DNA from: an uncultured Lentisphaeraceae bacterium
Lineage (GTDB): Bacteria; Verrucomicrobiota; Kiritimatiellia; RFP12; DVOR01
NCBI GenBank assembly: GCA_949282555.1
Contig: CASDPK010000001.1
Coordinates: 95,469 to 159,468 of the forward strand
Direction: 5' to 3'
Length of the DNA stretch: 64,000 bases
Shown: piece after piece, positions 53,501 to 60,764 of the stretch
How positions within the stretch are numbered: position 1 is the first letter of the stretch
Layout: every line of letters starts with the position of its first letter
Translations under genes and position numbers: made by a program
The notes under the pieces: model-generated
What the model saw: only the letters and a program-made list of their open reading frames with translations
The model's database searches: none
What the model was told of the DNA's origin: nothing

Positions 53501-54353
53501 TGACGTTGAGCTCAACGGGTCATCCGGGAGCCTGACGGTTGGCGGAACCTATACCCTGAGTGGCACCGGAACGGTGACTGGAACGTTGACGTTCAGCAAC
53601 AATGCGAAGCTTGATGCCACCGGCGGGGCTCTGACGGCTACAACGCTCAGTCTGACGGGCGCCACGCAGGTAAATGTACTGGTGGGGAGCAATGCCTCCG
53701 CAGGGATGACAATTCTGAAGCATGACGGGGCAACTGTAGCCGAGGCCAAAAAACTGATTGTCACCGATGCAGACAATGCCTACGTGACGACGGCCGCGGA
53801 TAACAACAGTTTCCTCCTCGGTAAGGTGAACATTGAGAGCCTGCCCGAGGGGAGCATAGCTTTGGCGAATATTTTGGAAGGTGCACAGGATGCAGCCGTT
53901 TCTGCCGGCGCCACCTCCGTGAAACTTGCCTACGGCCAGTGCGGCGGTAAGACGTTGACCGCTGAAAAGGCCGAGGCCGGGGTTCAGCTCTTCAAGAATG
54001 TGGTGACCACGACCACGGAAGGCACCACGACCACGGTGACGGTGGCGTATGACTTTGGCATCTCCAAGATGGCCATTCGCGATATTGGCGAAACACGCTA
54101 TGTGATCGTGGGCGCGAAGGTACAGGGCGCAGAAGATGCCACAACTGCCGCTGACTTTGCCGATGGTACCACGGTGCAGGTGTCGGTGAATGGTAAAGTC
54201 AAGACCGCAGAAGCCGTGACAGCCGCTGACGTGGGCGAAACTGCGGAAGTTGGCGTGAAGTGGTTCCGTTTGCCCTATGCCGATGTGGTGGGAGCGGACA
54301 CGGGCACCTCCTCCCTCACGGTGAAGGCGCTTCCTCAGGCCACGACACCGTGA
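50538..54353 (+). CDS. Large exported beta-rich repeat protein (autotransporter-like passenger / adhesin)
   Basis: 1,271 aa with signal peptide (MKMTASFLALACAATLPLASVAHAA); GGAGG lies 9 nt upstream. Most of the protein is made of short beta strands with Thr/Val/Ser/Gly (TLTVSEPTA, GSLTIDNADAAKVKL, GSLTVNNTSNESVEIVL), as in beta-helix passenger or adhesin domains. No C-terminal barrel, PEP-CTERM or anchor is visible; it ends in SSLTVKALPQATTP. Codon use changes sharply: the first ~140 codons are strongly C-ending like the genome, whereas from about 50960 they become T/A-rich and then mixed, suggesting a mosaic or imported central part. Transcription appears controlled by a homopolymeric tract. 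No precise family is recognised. Confidence 0.8.
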   Translation: MKMTASFLALACAATLPLASVAHAATSESATMVSAAQSQTILEVSASGKLSEIGAAVLGPDVRLTVRLHGPIAFDVDTANFASLEIYADDAAATLTVSEPTAYDRLTAVSFPKATGAATTFATAAATSAGVATLADTTTDTTPRWIWTPPESPTEDQDTKDWTDPDNWDNPDAASLKQLTGARYPQKQGGWGATGDSASTINAMAWQPIEIAGTAEAPLELTTAAGIEGWNFRLHLSYATLNFTGNVVKFQSSTTPSTAIVLENESVFNLNATNVRFGHWQLYDVDIGDDCKFNVGSDVDETNGSYEFNVDLNSSGLMTLKSWTPQKDVELSFALSFGTRSDVQIIRERPLVTWSGDTCNLDGVAGTVTTTSEGVTPTESSSITSTMSADEVAALPVGSYNIVKSPTAKTISVLYVDYSDSVVAIDATETDALSKSSDVTAETDVVVALEDGETFTLDSPTFGSLTIDNADAAKVKLATTGIDFSKVRFTDPANLTLVLTENGPTSFVPEDLPASCNIEVATPVTLTVDSLADEPYWTVGGSLTIAEGSSLTVALAEGVEVTKPFQLVTVGTVVEGTAIQAGQADDHMKVTLVDHVYWLTGTSTIRPEQTLEGTRSWSELTWVNNDNESAELLQASSVVLTFNGAGTLTIDGAVQVGSLTVNNTSNESVEIVLGESCSLTVANQVMVVAGGVSLPIGTLFDMTTVGETSAPSAPADKPAFVVSAGATATLTGGDPDKSYIRKEPITGGGTVVKSEGISRLDLCGVSGAVPNLEDVTLRIEGGGLKLTTGDVAGSNYAVLKSATVVFAGTDPTLYMYGWACLGGEVTFVSESDTGYSFNNNDVTSFLSLENAEATLVLKRGENATEGVVLPRVVLASGVAARVESGHATINLNGSTSGPINVNGGKLTLEDPVATVPVTVASGATVSVPANAETLALGGITGKGVIEIVPGTQTGVSGFGMTGGAFKGTLCLADGVTKTQSSGSWAIPCDVELNGSSGSLTVGGTYTLSGTGTVTGTLTFSNNAKLDATGGALTATTLSLTGATQVNVLVGSNASAGMTILKHDGATVAEAKKLIVTDADNAYVTTAADNNSFLLGKVNIESLPEGSIALANILEGAQDAAVSAGATSVKLAYGQCGGKTLTAEKAEAGVQLFKNVVTTTTEGTTTTVTVAYDFGISKMAIRDIGETRYVIVGAKVQGAEDATTAADFADGTTVQVSVNGKVKTAEAVTAADVGETAEVGVKWFRLPYADVVGADTGTSSLTVKALPQATTP

Positions 54354-54375
54354 CGGCACCCAACGAACGGTTTTT

Positions 54376-54405
54376 GGCCCCGCGGTTTCGCGGGGCCTTT
54401 TGTTT
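54376..54405 (+). terminator. Terminator of the large surface-protein gene
   Basis: Hairpin GGCCCCGCGGTTTCGCGGGGCC followed by TTTTGTTT, 23 nt after the stop. Confidence 0.9.
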
Positions 54406-54731
54406 CGCGCGTGCGTGGTGTTTTGCCCCTGTCGGAAACCTATGCCACCGCCTGCGGGTGTGCCCGCATAACGCCCCACAGGCACTTCCCCTTCCAATCA
54501 CGTGAAGGGAGGTGACGGGTGGGGGCGCTTTCGCAGGGACGATCTTGGCCGGCGGGAGATGCGTGGGGCAATGTGCGAATGGCGAGGTGTGCGTTGTCGG
54601 TGGGGTGAGGCCTTTGGGAATGTGGTAATGTGGTGGTGCCGTCGGGGTGCGTGCTTTCCTTCCGGGCAAGAGCCCACCGTTGAAAAGGGCACGCGCGGTT
54701 GAGCGATTCGCCCACGGGGGATGGCGGGGGA

Positions 54732-54765
54732 CAATACAAGCGCGGCCCGCAGGTTTGCGGGCCGC
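54732..54765 (-). terminator. Terminator of the PEP-CTERM protein gene
   Basis: Perfect stem GCGGCCCGCA/TGCGGGCCGC followed on the minus strand by CTTGTATTGT; 28 nt after the stop. Confidence 0.75.
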
Positions 54766-54792
54766 CTTGGGTTGAGGTGATTTGTACAGGTC

Positions 54793-55416
54793 TTAGGCCA
54801 CTTTACGGCGAAGGGCCAATCCGGCAACGCCCAGTGCGAGCAACGCCAGCGCCGTCGGCTCAGGAAGGGCCGCAAAATCATCAGCGGATGCAACACCTTC
54901 GGCATATGATACCGAAACGTTGGAAATGCCGGTTTGGGAGAAATCGCCCATCGTAAGCGTCGTGAAGTCGTTTTGTGTCAAATAGTCTGTGCCCGTAATC
55001 TCTTTGGTGACGGCGCCATTGATGCTGAGGGTGACCTTGTAATATCCATTGTCTTGCTCTTCAAAGACAAGTCCAACAACGTTTTTGGCATTGTTCTTCA
55101 ATCCGGACGTGCTGTAATAGCCCGTGTCAAGATAAAGGCGGTCGGTACCAGTAACATCCCCGTTTGAATTAGTCGTATAGTAAGCATCAAACCGAACGGG
55201 ATAATCACCGGCGGTGAGGCTGAAAAATGTCTTTTGGGTTTTAACCAGCGTTCCCATATCGAAGACGACAGCGACGGAAAACGCGTTTTTGTTTCCAACA
55301 GAAGAGATGTCCACCGTTCCACCGGAGGCGGGTGTTTGGGTTTTCCAAGAAATATTGATTGCCTGTGCGGCGGCGGCACAGAGGGCGCAGAGGGTGAGGG
55401 CAAAGAATTTTCTCAT
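54793..55416 (-). CDS. PEP-CTERM sorting-domain exported protein
   Basis: 207 aa from ATG at 55416 (GAAGGAG upstream). Signal peptide MRKFFALTLCALCAAAAQA. The body is a small beta-rich domain (INISWKTQTPASGGTVDISS, KTFFSLTAGDYPVRF, YKVTLSINGAVTKEI). The C-terminus LPEPTALALLALGVAGLALRRKVA is a standard PEP-CTERM tail: Pro-Glu-Pro, a hydrophobic helix, then a basic cluster. This is recognised by an exosortase (not in the window), and in many bacteria such proteins accompany exopolysaccharide production. The promoter holds a 9-C run. The fold looks like the LamG-like/jelly-roll domains common in PEP-CTERM proteins, but this is not certain. Confidence 0.88.
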   Translation of the reverse strand: MRKFFALTLCALCAAAAQAINISWKTQTPASGGTVDISSVGNKNAFSVAVVFDMGTLVKTQKTFFSLTAGDYPVRFDAYYTTNSNGDVTGTDRLYLDTGYYSTSGLKNNAKNVVGLVFEEQDNGYYKVTLSINGAVTKEITGTDYLTQNDFTTLTMGDFSQTGISNVSVSYAEGVASADDFAALPEPTALALLALGVAGLALRRKVA

Positions 55417-55462
55417 TGCAGGGGTCTCCTTCAAGTTCCCTTTCCTAAGGGAAGATAGGAAG

Positions 55463-55491
55463 AAGATAGCATAAGCGACGGGGGGGGGCAA
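55463..55491 (-). promoter_or_regulatory. Promoter of the PEP-CTERM gene with a 9-C homopolymer
   Basis: On the minus strand: TTGCCC (4/6 -35), 17-nt spacer, TATCTT -10 with TGC extension. A run of nine C (plus-strand G at 55480-55488) spans the end of the -35 and the start of the spacer. Confidence 0.5.
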
Positions 55492-55614
55492 GTCTTATTT
55501 TGTTTCCAAAAGAGGGGGACTTGCGTGGGGGGGAAATGGGGGAGCAGGGGGATGCGCCGCATCGGAAAGAGAGACGCAGTGCATCTTGGGGTGAGATGCG
55601 GAGCGTTGGGGGTG

Positions 55615-55626
55615 GGGATACGGAGC
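55615..55626 (+). repeat. Dispersed intergenic motif GGGATACGGAGC, copy 5
   Basis: Twelve bases match the copies at 34795, 3051 and 19804. A looser version (GAGATGCGGAGCG) sits about 20 nt earlier. Lies downstream of the BASS transporter gene. Confidence 0.45.
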
Positions 55627-55644
55627 GGCTTCGCTTGGGCGGCC

Positions 55645-56520
55645 TCAGGCGTCTTTGTGGAAGATGAGCTGGAGGCCGTTCCAAGTGTTGTGGAAGAAGA
55701 CGTAGAAGGCGGGGCCGAGGGCGGCGAAGGGGGCGCCGCAGGCGAAGGCGAGGTAGGTGGTGTAGGAGGTGTTTTTTTGGCCGAGGAGCTGGGAGCATTC
55801 GCGGATGCGGCGGGGGTAGCCGAGAAGGGCGCCGAGGCCGAAGGTGAGGACGCAGAGGGCAAGGTCGATGACGAGCACCCAGAGGATGTCGGAGCGGGGA
55901 TACTCGGCGGCATGGGTTTCGAGGGTGTCGGCGGCGGCGGCGGCGATGATGGCGACGAGGGCCATCCATGTGTAGAGGGTGGAGGTGGTGAGGCGTTTGC
56001 CCCAGGCGCGGGCGCGTTCGCCGAAGCGGCGGCGCAGGAGCACGGCGCCGAAGAGGGGCAGGAGGGTGACGAATCCCACGCGGAAGAGGATCATGGGCAT
56101 GACGCCCCAGGCGGATTGGTGGAGCACGAGCGGGATGGCCAGCGGGAGCACGGCGCTGATGCAGAGGGCGCTGAGCAGGAAGCCGGTGGAGGCGAAGGTG
56201 ATGCTGCCGCCGAGGAGGCTGACGATGACGGGGGCGGCGCTGGCGGTGGGGGTGATGGCGGTGAAGAAGGCGGCTTGGGCGAAGCGTTCGGGGACGCCGC
56301 AGAGGAGGAGGCCGCCCCATGCGGCGAAGGCGGTGGCGACGTTGGCGGCGATGAGGAGGGCGTGGAGGGGAACGAAGGCGCGGCGGGTGTATTCCATGCG
56401 CAGGAAGACCACCGTGAGCATGTAGACGAGGCACCAGGGCATCAACGGTTTGAGCGCGGCCAACCCGGGGCAGAACCAGCCGGCGGCAAAGCTGACGATG
56501 AGCAGAAGGGTGCGGAGCAT
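55645..56520 (-). CDS. Bile acid:sodium symporter (BASS/SBF) family transporter
   Basis: 291 aa from ATG at 56520; reading frame extends upstream into exbD in a different frame and is rejected there. About nine to ten hydrophobic helices, including AAFFTAITPTASAAPVIVSLLGGS (the family's conserved Pro-rich crossover region) and LLGQKNTSYTTYLAFACGAPFAALGPAFY (second crossover with Gly/Asn/Thr). BASS proteins couple Na+ to uptake of organic anions such as bile acids, pantoate or keto acids; the substrate here is unknown. It follows exbD by 25 nt in the same direction, so may be in the exbB-exbD transcript. Confidence 0.83.
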   Translation of the reverse strand: MLRTLLLIVSFAAGWFCPGLAALKPLMPWCLVYMLTVVFLRMEYTRRAFVPLHALLIAANVATAFAAWGGLLLCGVPERFAQAAFFTAITPTASAAPVIVSLLGGSITFASTGFLLSALCISAVLPLAIPLVLHQSAWGVMPMILFRVGFVTLLPLFGAVLLRRRFGERARAWGKRLTTSTLYTWMALVAIIAAAAADTLETHAAEYPRSDILWVLVIDLALCVLTFGLGALLGYPRRIRECSQLLGQKNTSYTTYLAFACGAPFAALGPAFYVFFHNTWNGLQLIFHKDA

Positions 56521-56545
56521 GGGCGTGGAAGGGGATGGGGGCGGC

Positions 56546-57025
56546 TTATTGCCGCCGTTGGCCTTCGGCCGTGCCGGAGACGGAGACAGGGGGCGGCGGC
56601 GGGAGGTCGTTGCCCTCGGCTTCCGCGGCGGTGGCGAGGGAGAGGTTGGAAATGCCGGCGAGGCGGCAGGCATCGACCACGCGCATGAATTCGCCGTAGG
56701 GGGTGCCGGCGTCGGCGCGGATGATGACGGGTTGGCCGGGGAGGTAGTCGGAGACTTGGCGGAGGAGCTTTTCGAGGGCTTCGCCGCGGAAGGTGCGCTG
56801 GTTGACGGTGACGGTGCCATCCTGCGCGACGTTGAGGATGATCTCGCCGGGGAGGCGCGTGGGCGTTTGGGCCGACTTGGCGGAGGGAAGGGTGAGATCC
56901 ACCTCATATTCCCACTGGGAGAAGACGGCGGAGGTGATGAAGAAGCAGAGCAGGAGGAAGACGACGTCCATCATGGCCGTCATCTGGAACTGCGGAAGCT
57001 CCTGGCGATGTCTGCGGAAATCCAC
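56546..57025 (-). CDS. exbD: ExbD/TolR-family energy-transducing protein
   Basis: 159 aa. One N-terminal helix with the essential Asp in MMDVVFLLLCFFITSAVF. The periplasmic domain is of the ExbD type (LPGEIILNVAQDGTVTVN, LPGQPVIIRADAGTPYGEFMRVVDACRLAGISNLSLAT). It has a short Pro-rich C-tail. With ExbB it uses proton flow to power outer-membrane transport or envelope stability. Start lies 3 nt after the exbB stop. Confidence 0.93.
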   Translation of the reverse strand: MDFRRHRQELPQFQMTAMMDVVFLLLCFFITSAVFSQWEYEVDLTLPSAKSAQTPTRLPGEIILNVAQDGTVTVNQRTFRGEALEKLLRQVSDYLPGQPVIIRADAGTPYGEFMRVVDACRLAGISNLSLATAAEAEGNDLPPPPPVSVSGTAEGQRRQ

Positions 57026-57028
57026 GGG

Positions 57029-57700
57029 TCACTCCTGCGCGTGCTTGCTGCCAAGGATGGCGACCAGCTCGGCGGCGGCACTTTCAAGCTCGGCCACGAG
57101 CTTGGCCGCGCGGCGGCGGAAAAAGGCGTAAAAGGCCATCGCCGGAATGGCCACGAGGAGGCCGAAGATGGTGGTGACAATGGCTTTGGAGACGCCCTCG
57201 GCCAGGAGGGTGGGCTTGGCGGCGGCGACGTCGGCGGCCACGGCGCCGAAGGCTTGCAACATGCCGATCACGGTGCCGAGGAGGCCGACCATGGGCGCGA
57301 TGGCCGCGATGTCCAGCAACCATTGGGTCTGGCCTTGGATGAGGTCGGCCTGCCGGGCGCCTTCGCTCTCGGCGACTTTGGAAATGAGGGCGGCGTCGGC
57401 CTTGGGGGCGTTGCGCACGGCGTCGAGGGTCGCCAAAAGGACGGAGGCCAAGGGCGAGGGGACGTCTTCGCAGAGGCGGCGGGCCTCGCTGGGGTCATCG
57501 GACACCAGATACTTGGGGAGGTCGCGGCGGAGGCGCTGGGGCGTGACGGTGCGGGAGCGGAGGGTGGCCAAGAAGTAGAGGCACACCGCCACCACGGCCA
57601 CGCTCATGGCCAGCAGCACCCACATCAGCCATCCGCCATACGTCCATGCTTGGGTGAGCGTCATCTGCGCTCCGGCGGCGGCAAACAAAGAAGAAATCAT
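57029..57700 (-). CDS. exbB: ExbB/TolQ/MotA-family proton channel protein
   Basis: 223 aa, three hydrophobic segments: WLMWVLLAMSVAVVAVCLYFL, LLDIAAIAPMVGLLGTVIGMLQAF and VTTIFGLLVAIPAMAFYAFF. The central part carries the family signature APMVGLLGTVIGM and GVSKAIVTTIFGLLVAIPA. Preceded by AAAGGAAAAGG and a TATAAT box. No TonB gene is seen next to it. Confidence 0.94.
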   Translation of the reverse strand: MISSLFAAAGAQMTLTQAWTYGGWLMWVLLAMSVAVVAVCLYFLATLRSRTVTPQRLRRDLPKYLVSDDPSEARRLCEDVPSPLASVLLATLDAVRNAPKADAALISKVAESEGARQADLIQGQTQWLLDIAAIAPMVGLLGTVIGMLQAFGAVAADVAAAKPTLLAEGVSKAIVTTIFGLLVAIPAMAFYAFFRRRAAKLVAELESAAAELVAILGSKHAQE

Positions 57701-57723
57701 AACCTTTTCCTTTCAAGCGAAGG

Positions 57724-57732
57724 ATTATAACA
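57724..57732 (-). promoter_or_regulatory. Extended -10 promoter of exbB-exbD
   Basis: Minus-strand TGTTATAAT (TGN plus perfect -10), 23 nt before the exbB ATG. No good -35. Confidence 0.5.
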
Positions 57733-57751
57733 GAAGTCCGCCCGCGAGGTT

Positions 57752-57796
57752 GGGGGCTGTTCGCCCCAAACCCCTCGGCAGGGGCTCAGCCCCTGC
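57752..57796. repeat. REP-like double palindrome between exbB and the sulfatase gene
   Basis: Two adjacent hairpins: GGGGC-TGTTC-GCCCC and GCAGGGGCT/AGCCCCTGC. This type of compact paired palindrome is common as an intergenic repeat in many GC-rich genomes. It could also slow or end transcription of the sulfatase operon, though no T tract follows. Confidence 0.4.
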
Positions 57797-57902
57797 ACCG
57801 CATCTTTGCGGGAAAGGATTAAGGGATGACACACGAAGATGACACGTGTGGGACCCGCGCTCTTTGTTGGGAAAAGGAAGCGTGGAAATGGGCTTCGCCG
57901 GA

Positions 57903-60077
57903 TCAGCCGATGAGGGGTTTCCCGTCGGCGGTGAGGGTGACGAGGGGGGCGGTGAGGCAGGCGCGCCACGGGTGGCGGCCGGGGGCGAGGGAGAGGGTGA
58001 TGCGGCGGCCTTGGGCGCAATCGCCGGCCTCATATTCGAGGATGTGGGCCTCGTGGAGCCAGAGTTGGCAACCGCCTTCGCCCTTGGCCTCGAAGGTGAC
58101 CTCGCGGGCTTCGGGGAGTTCGAGGACGCCATGCACCAGCGCGCCGACGCCCTGCTTGGGCAGCTTGGCCAGCACGGTTGCGATGCGTTCGGCGGGCACC
58201 TGATGCACGGGCATGAGGGCGCGGAAATCGGGCACCCACGGCCAGCGCCCCTGATAGAGCCACGCGGCGGTGGGCGGCGTGGGGATCTCTTTGGGGAGGG
58301 CAGGGAGGGGCTGGGCATCGACGGCGGCGCGGCCTTTGTTCCGATCGGCGGAGACGAAGGGGGCGCCGCAGGCGTCCTTCACCTTGTCCGTGGGGATGCG
58401 GCAGGTGAGGAGGAGGGGGAGGAGGCGGGCCACATCGTCGGGGCGTTCCTTGGCGAGGTCGCGGGTTTGGGCGGGGTCGGCCACGACGTCGTAGAGCTCG
58501 GGGGCGCCGTTGTTGCGGCCGGAGTTGCGGAGGAGGACCAGATTGCCTTGGCGGACGGATTGCTCGAACCCGAAGCCCTGGCCGCTGCCGCCATCGGCGT
58601 ATTCGGTGTAGAGGCGGCACGGGAGCTGACGGCCGTGGCCGGTGAGCTCGGGGAGGAGGGAGACGCCGTCGGCGTGGGCGGGCGGGGGAAGCCCGGCGGC
58701 TTCGGCGAAGGTGGGCATCCAGCAGGGCAGGGAGCAGGGGAGGTCGCTCGTTTTGCCGGCGGGCACGGTGCCGGGCCAGCGCACAAAGGTGGGCTCGCGG
58801 AGGCCGCCTTCGTAGCTCCACCGCTTCATGCCCTTGAAGGGGCCGGCGGATTCCATGGTGGCCACCCATTTGATGCCGCCGGGCGCGAGGTATTCGCCGG
58901 CGGGGCCGTTGTCGGAGGTGAAGACGAAGAGCGTGTCGCGCTCCAATCCGCGCAGACGGAGGAAGCGGAGCAGATCGCCGATGGCGTCGTCGAGGCGGCG
59001 CACGGTGGTGGCGTAGCGGCGCTGGGAGGGGGTCTTGTAGCCGCGGAAGTCGGGGTGAATCCACGTGTTGGCGGTGTCGGCGGTGCCTTTGATGGCGGGA
59101 TCGCCGAGCACGGCGCCGCCGCCGGTGGCGGGGTCATCGGAAAGGGCGGGATAGGGGCCGCCGGGCACTTGGAAGGGGAGCGTGCAGGCGATGGCGGGAT
59201 CGGCCACCTGGCGATTGCCGGAGCCGTGGACGGTGGTGTAGCAGAGGTGGAGGAAGAAGGGCGCGTCCTTGGCGGGGCCTTCCTGATGGGCGCGGATGAG
59301 GGATTTGGCCTTCGCGGTGAAGAGGTCGGTGTCGTAGACGAAGCGGACTTCCTCGTTGGGTGCGGGGCGGCGCCACTGCGGGGTCTTTGCGCCGGGGGCT
59401 TGGTCGCGCTCGAAGCCTGCGGGGCGGCCGGCGGCGGCGTAGGCGGCGTCGGAGTAGCTTTCGACGACGGGGGATTGCTTGGTGGCGGCGTCGATGTCGG
59501 TTTTGCCTTCCACGAAGCAATGGTAGTAGCTGTGGCCGTGGAGGTGGGCGGGATAGCCGTAGGAATAGTCGAAGCCGGCCTGGCAGGCCATGGCGGTGCG
59601 TTGGGTGCCGCTTTGGTAGCCGCCGCCGATGCCCCATTTGCCGATGTGCCAGGTGGCGTAGCCGCCGGCCTTGAGCACGGTGGCGAGGGTCATGTGCGGA
59701 TCGATGGCGTGGTCGAAGGTGTTGTCGCGGACGTTGCAGTGGCCCTGATTCTTGCCGGTCATGAGCGAGGCGCGGGCGGGCACGCAGACGGGGGCCACGG
59801 TGCAATGGTTGGTGAGGCGGCAACCTTCGGCGATGGCGCGGTCGAGCTGCGGCGTGAGGATTTTGTTGTCGGCCTTTCGGCTGTTCTGCCAGAAGGCGCC
59901 CAAGTCGCCCCAGCCGAGGTCGTCGCAAAGCGCAAGGATGATGTTGGGGCGCTTGCCCGCACCGGGGCCGCCGAGGGCGGCGGGGAGAGCGTCGGGCATT
60001 CCGAGCGTCTGGGCGCGGAGGAAGGAGGGGGCCAGGGCAAAGGCTCCGGCGGCCTTCAGAAAGTCGCGGCGGTTCAT
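57903..60077 (-). CDS. Sulfatase (formylglycine type), Tat-exported
   Basis: 724 aa from ATG at 60077; a much longer in-frame stretch upstream overlaps the phosphoesterase gene and is rejected. Tat signal MNRRDFLKAAGAFALAPSFLRA. Metal-binding LALCDDLGWGDLG, and the formylglycine motif CVPARASLMTGK (C-x-P-A-R, Cys converted to formylglycine). Later GKWGIGGG and FTSDNGPAGEY also match the S1 arylsulfatase family. The C-terminal ~140 residues form an extra beta domain (FEAKGEGGCQLWLHEAHILE) like carbohydrate-binding or PA14-like modules. Likely releases sulfate from host or algal glycans; substrate unknown. The stop of the upstream phosphoesterase overlaps this start (ATGA). No sulfatase-maturing enzyme is in the window. 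Confidence 0.93.
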   Translation of the reverse strand: MNRRDFLKAAGAFALAPSFLRAQTLGMPDALPAALGGPGAGKRPNIILALCDDLGWGDLGAFWQNSRKADNKILTPQLDRAIAEGCRLTNHCTVAPVCVPARASLMTGKNQGHCNVRDNTFDHAIDPHMTLATVLKAGGYATWHIGKWGIGGGYQSGTQRTAMACQAGFDYSYGYPAHLHGHSYYHCFVEGKTDIDAATKQSPVVESYSDAAYAAAGRPAGFERDQAPGAKTPQWRRPAPNEEVRFVYDTDLFTAKAKSLIRAHQEGPAKDAPFFLHLCYTTVHGSGNRQVADPAIACTLPFQVPGGPYPALSDDPATGGGAVLGDPAIKGTADTANTWIHPDFRGYKTPSQRRYATTVRRLDDAIGDLLRFLRLRGLERDTLFVFTSDNGPAGEYLAPGGIKWVATMESAGPFKGMKRWSYEGGLREPTFVRWPGTVPAGKTSDLPCSLPCWMPTFAEAAGLPPPAHADGVSLLPELTGHGRQLPCRLYTEYADGGSGQGFGFEQSVRQGNLVLLRNSGRNNGAPELYDVVADPAQTRDLAKERPDDVARLLPLLLTCRIPTDKVKDACGAPFVSADRNKGRAAVDAQPLPALPKEIPTPPTAAWLYQGRWPWVPDFRALMPVHQVPAERIATVLAKLPKQGVGALVHGVLELPEAREVTFEAKGEGGCQLWLHEAHILEYEAGDCAQGRRITLSLAPGRHPWRACLTAPLVTLTADGKPLIG

Positions 60078-60634
60078 GGGGCGGGGGTTCCTTTCTCGGC
60101 TGCGCGGGCACGATGGCGCGCGGTGTTGGCCATGAGTTCGGAAAGGGTGACGGGATGGAAATTGTTCACATCCACGCCCGCGTTGTAGGCACGGGGCACC
60201 GTCTGAAGAAAGGGATAATAGGGTTCGCCGGTGGTGGCGTGGATGTGGCCGTAGATGAGGTGGGCGCCGTGGCGGCGGCGGAACCAATCCATCATCGGGT
60301 AGTGGGAGCAGGTGAAGTAGGTGCCTTTGCGCTCGCCTTCCAACACGAAGGCCACCTCCACGAACCACTCCGAGAGCTTCACGGAGCGCATCCACACGCG
60401 GTCGTGGTTGCCCACGGCCAAATGCTTGCGTCCGCGCAGACGCCGCAGATAGGTCTCGGCGGGGAGCACGTTGTGGCACATGAGGTCGCCCACGATGAAC
60501 ACATCGTCCGCATCCGTCACGCGCGCATTCCATCGGGTGATGAGCAGCTCGTCCATCTCCTCCACCGAGGCGAACCCGCGCTGTGCCCTCACCTTGTCGT
60601 GCCCGAAATGCGTATCGGCGATAAAGTAGTCCAT
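60074..60634 (-). CDS. Calcineurin-like metallophosphoesterase
   Basis: 186 aa from ATG at 60634. All metal-binding motifs are present: IADTHFGH (DxH), FIVGDLMCHN (GD), LAVGNHDRVWM (GNHD), TCSHYPMMDW (H) and YGHIHATTG (GHxH). Small one-domain members act on cyclic nucleotides, nucleotides or phosphoproteins; the substrate here is unknown. No signal peptide, so cytoplasmic. A TGCTATCCT extended -10 and a GGCGGAG ribosome site lie upstream. Its stop overlaps the sulfatase start by 4 nt, so the two are coupled although no functional link is known. Confidence 0.88.
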   Translation of the reverse strand: MDYFIADTHFGHDKVRAQRGFASVEEMDELLITRWNARVTDADDVFIVGDLMCHNVLPAETYLRRLRGRKHLAVGNHDRVWMRSVKLSEWFVEVAFVLEGERKGTYFTCSHYPMMDWFRRRHGAHLIYGHIHATTGEPYYPFLQTVPRAYNAGVDVNNFHPVTLSELMANTARHRARAAEKGTPAP

Positions 60635-60654
60635 CCGTGAATGCTCCGCCCGAT

Positions 60655-60663
60655 AGGATAGCA
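60655..60663 (-). promoter_or_regulatory. Extended -10 promoter of the phosphoesterase-sulfatase operon
   Basis: Minus-strand TGCTATCCT (TGN plus 4/6 -10), 20 nt before the phosphoesterase ATG. Confidence 0.4.
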
Positions 60664-60688
60664 AAAGGGAGCCCCTTTCGGACGAATC

Positions 60689-60715
60689 CTAACGCCTCGC
60701 TAACCATTTCCTAAC
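60689..60715 (+). promoter_or_regulatory. PHO-box-like direct repeats upstream of the Na/Pi cotransporter
   Basis: CTAAC occurs three times at exactly 11-nt spacing (60689, 60700, 60711). PhoB boxes are built of 11-bp direct-repeat units. Ends 49 nt before the Na/Pi gene start. Confidence 0.45.
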
Positions 60716-60764
60716 ATTGTTGTGAAATCATGAGGGCCCATCCAACAGGAAAAAAGGACGCGAC

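Larger units (their letters stand above)
54354..54792. other. Intergenic region between converging genes
   Basis: 439 nt holding a terminator for each flanking gene, listed separately. The remaining 54406-54731 shows no gene or RNA I can support; its short ORFs have no plausible protein features. Confidence 0.5.

Noticed and set aside
57846..60188. 780-codon Gly/Ala-rich plus-strand frame
   Set aside because: Mirror image of the sulfatase gene in a GC-rich region. The similar frames opposite the GH97 genes (42814-44637, 44727-46853) and at 55525-57730 are rejected for the same reason.
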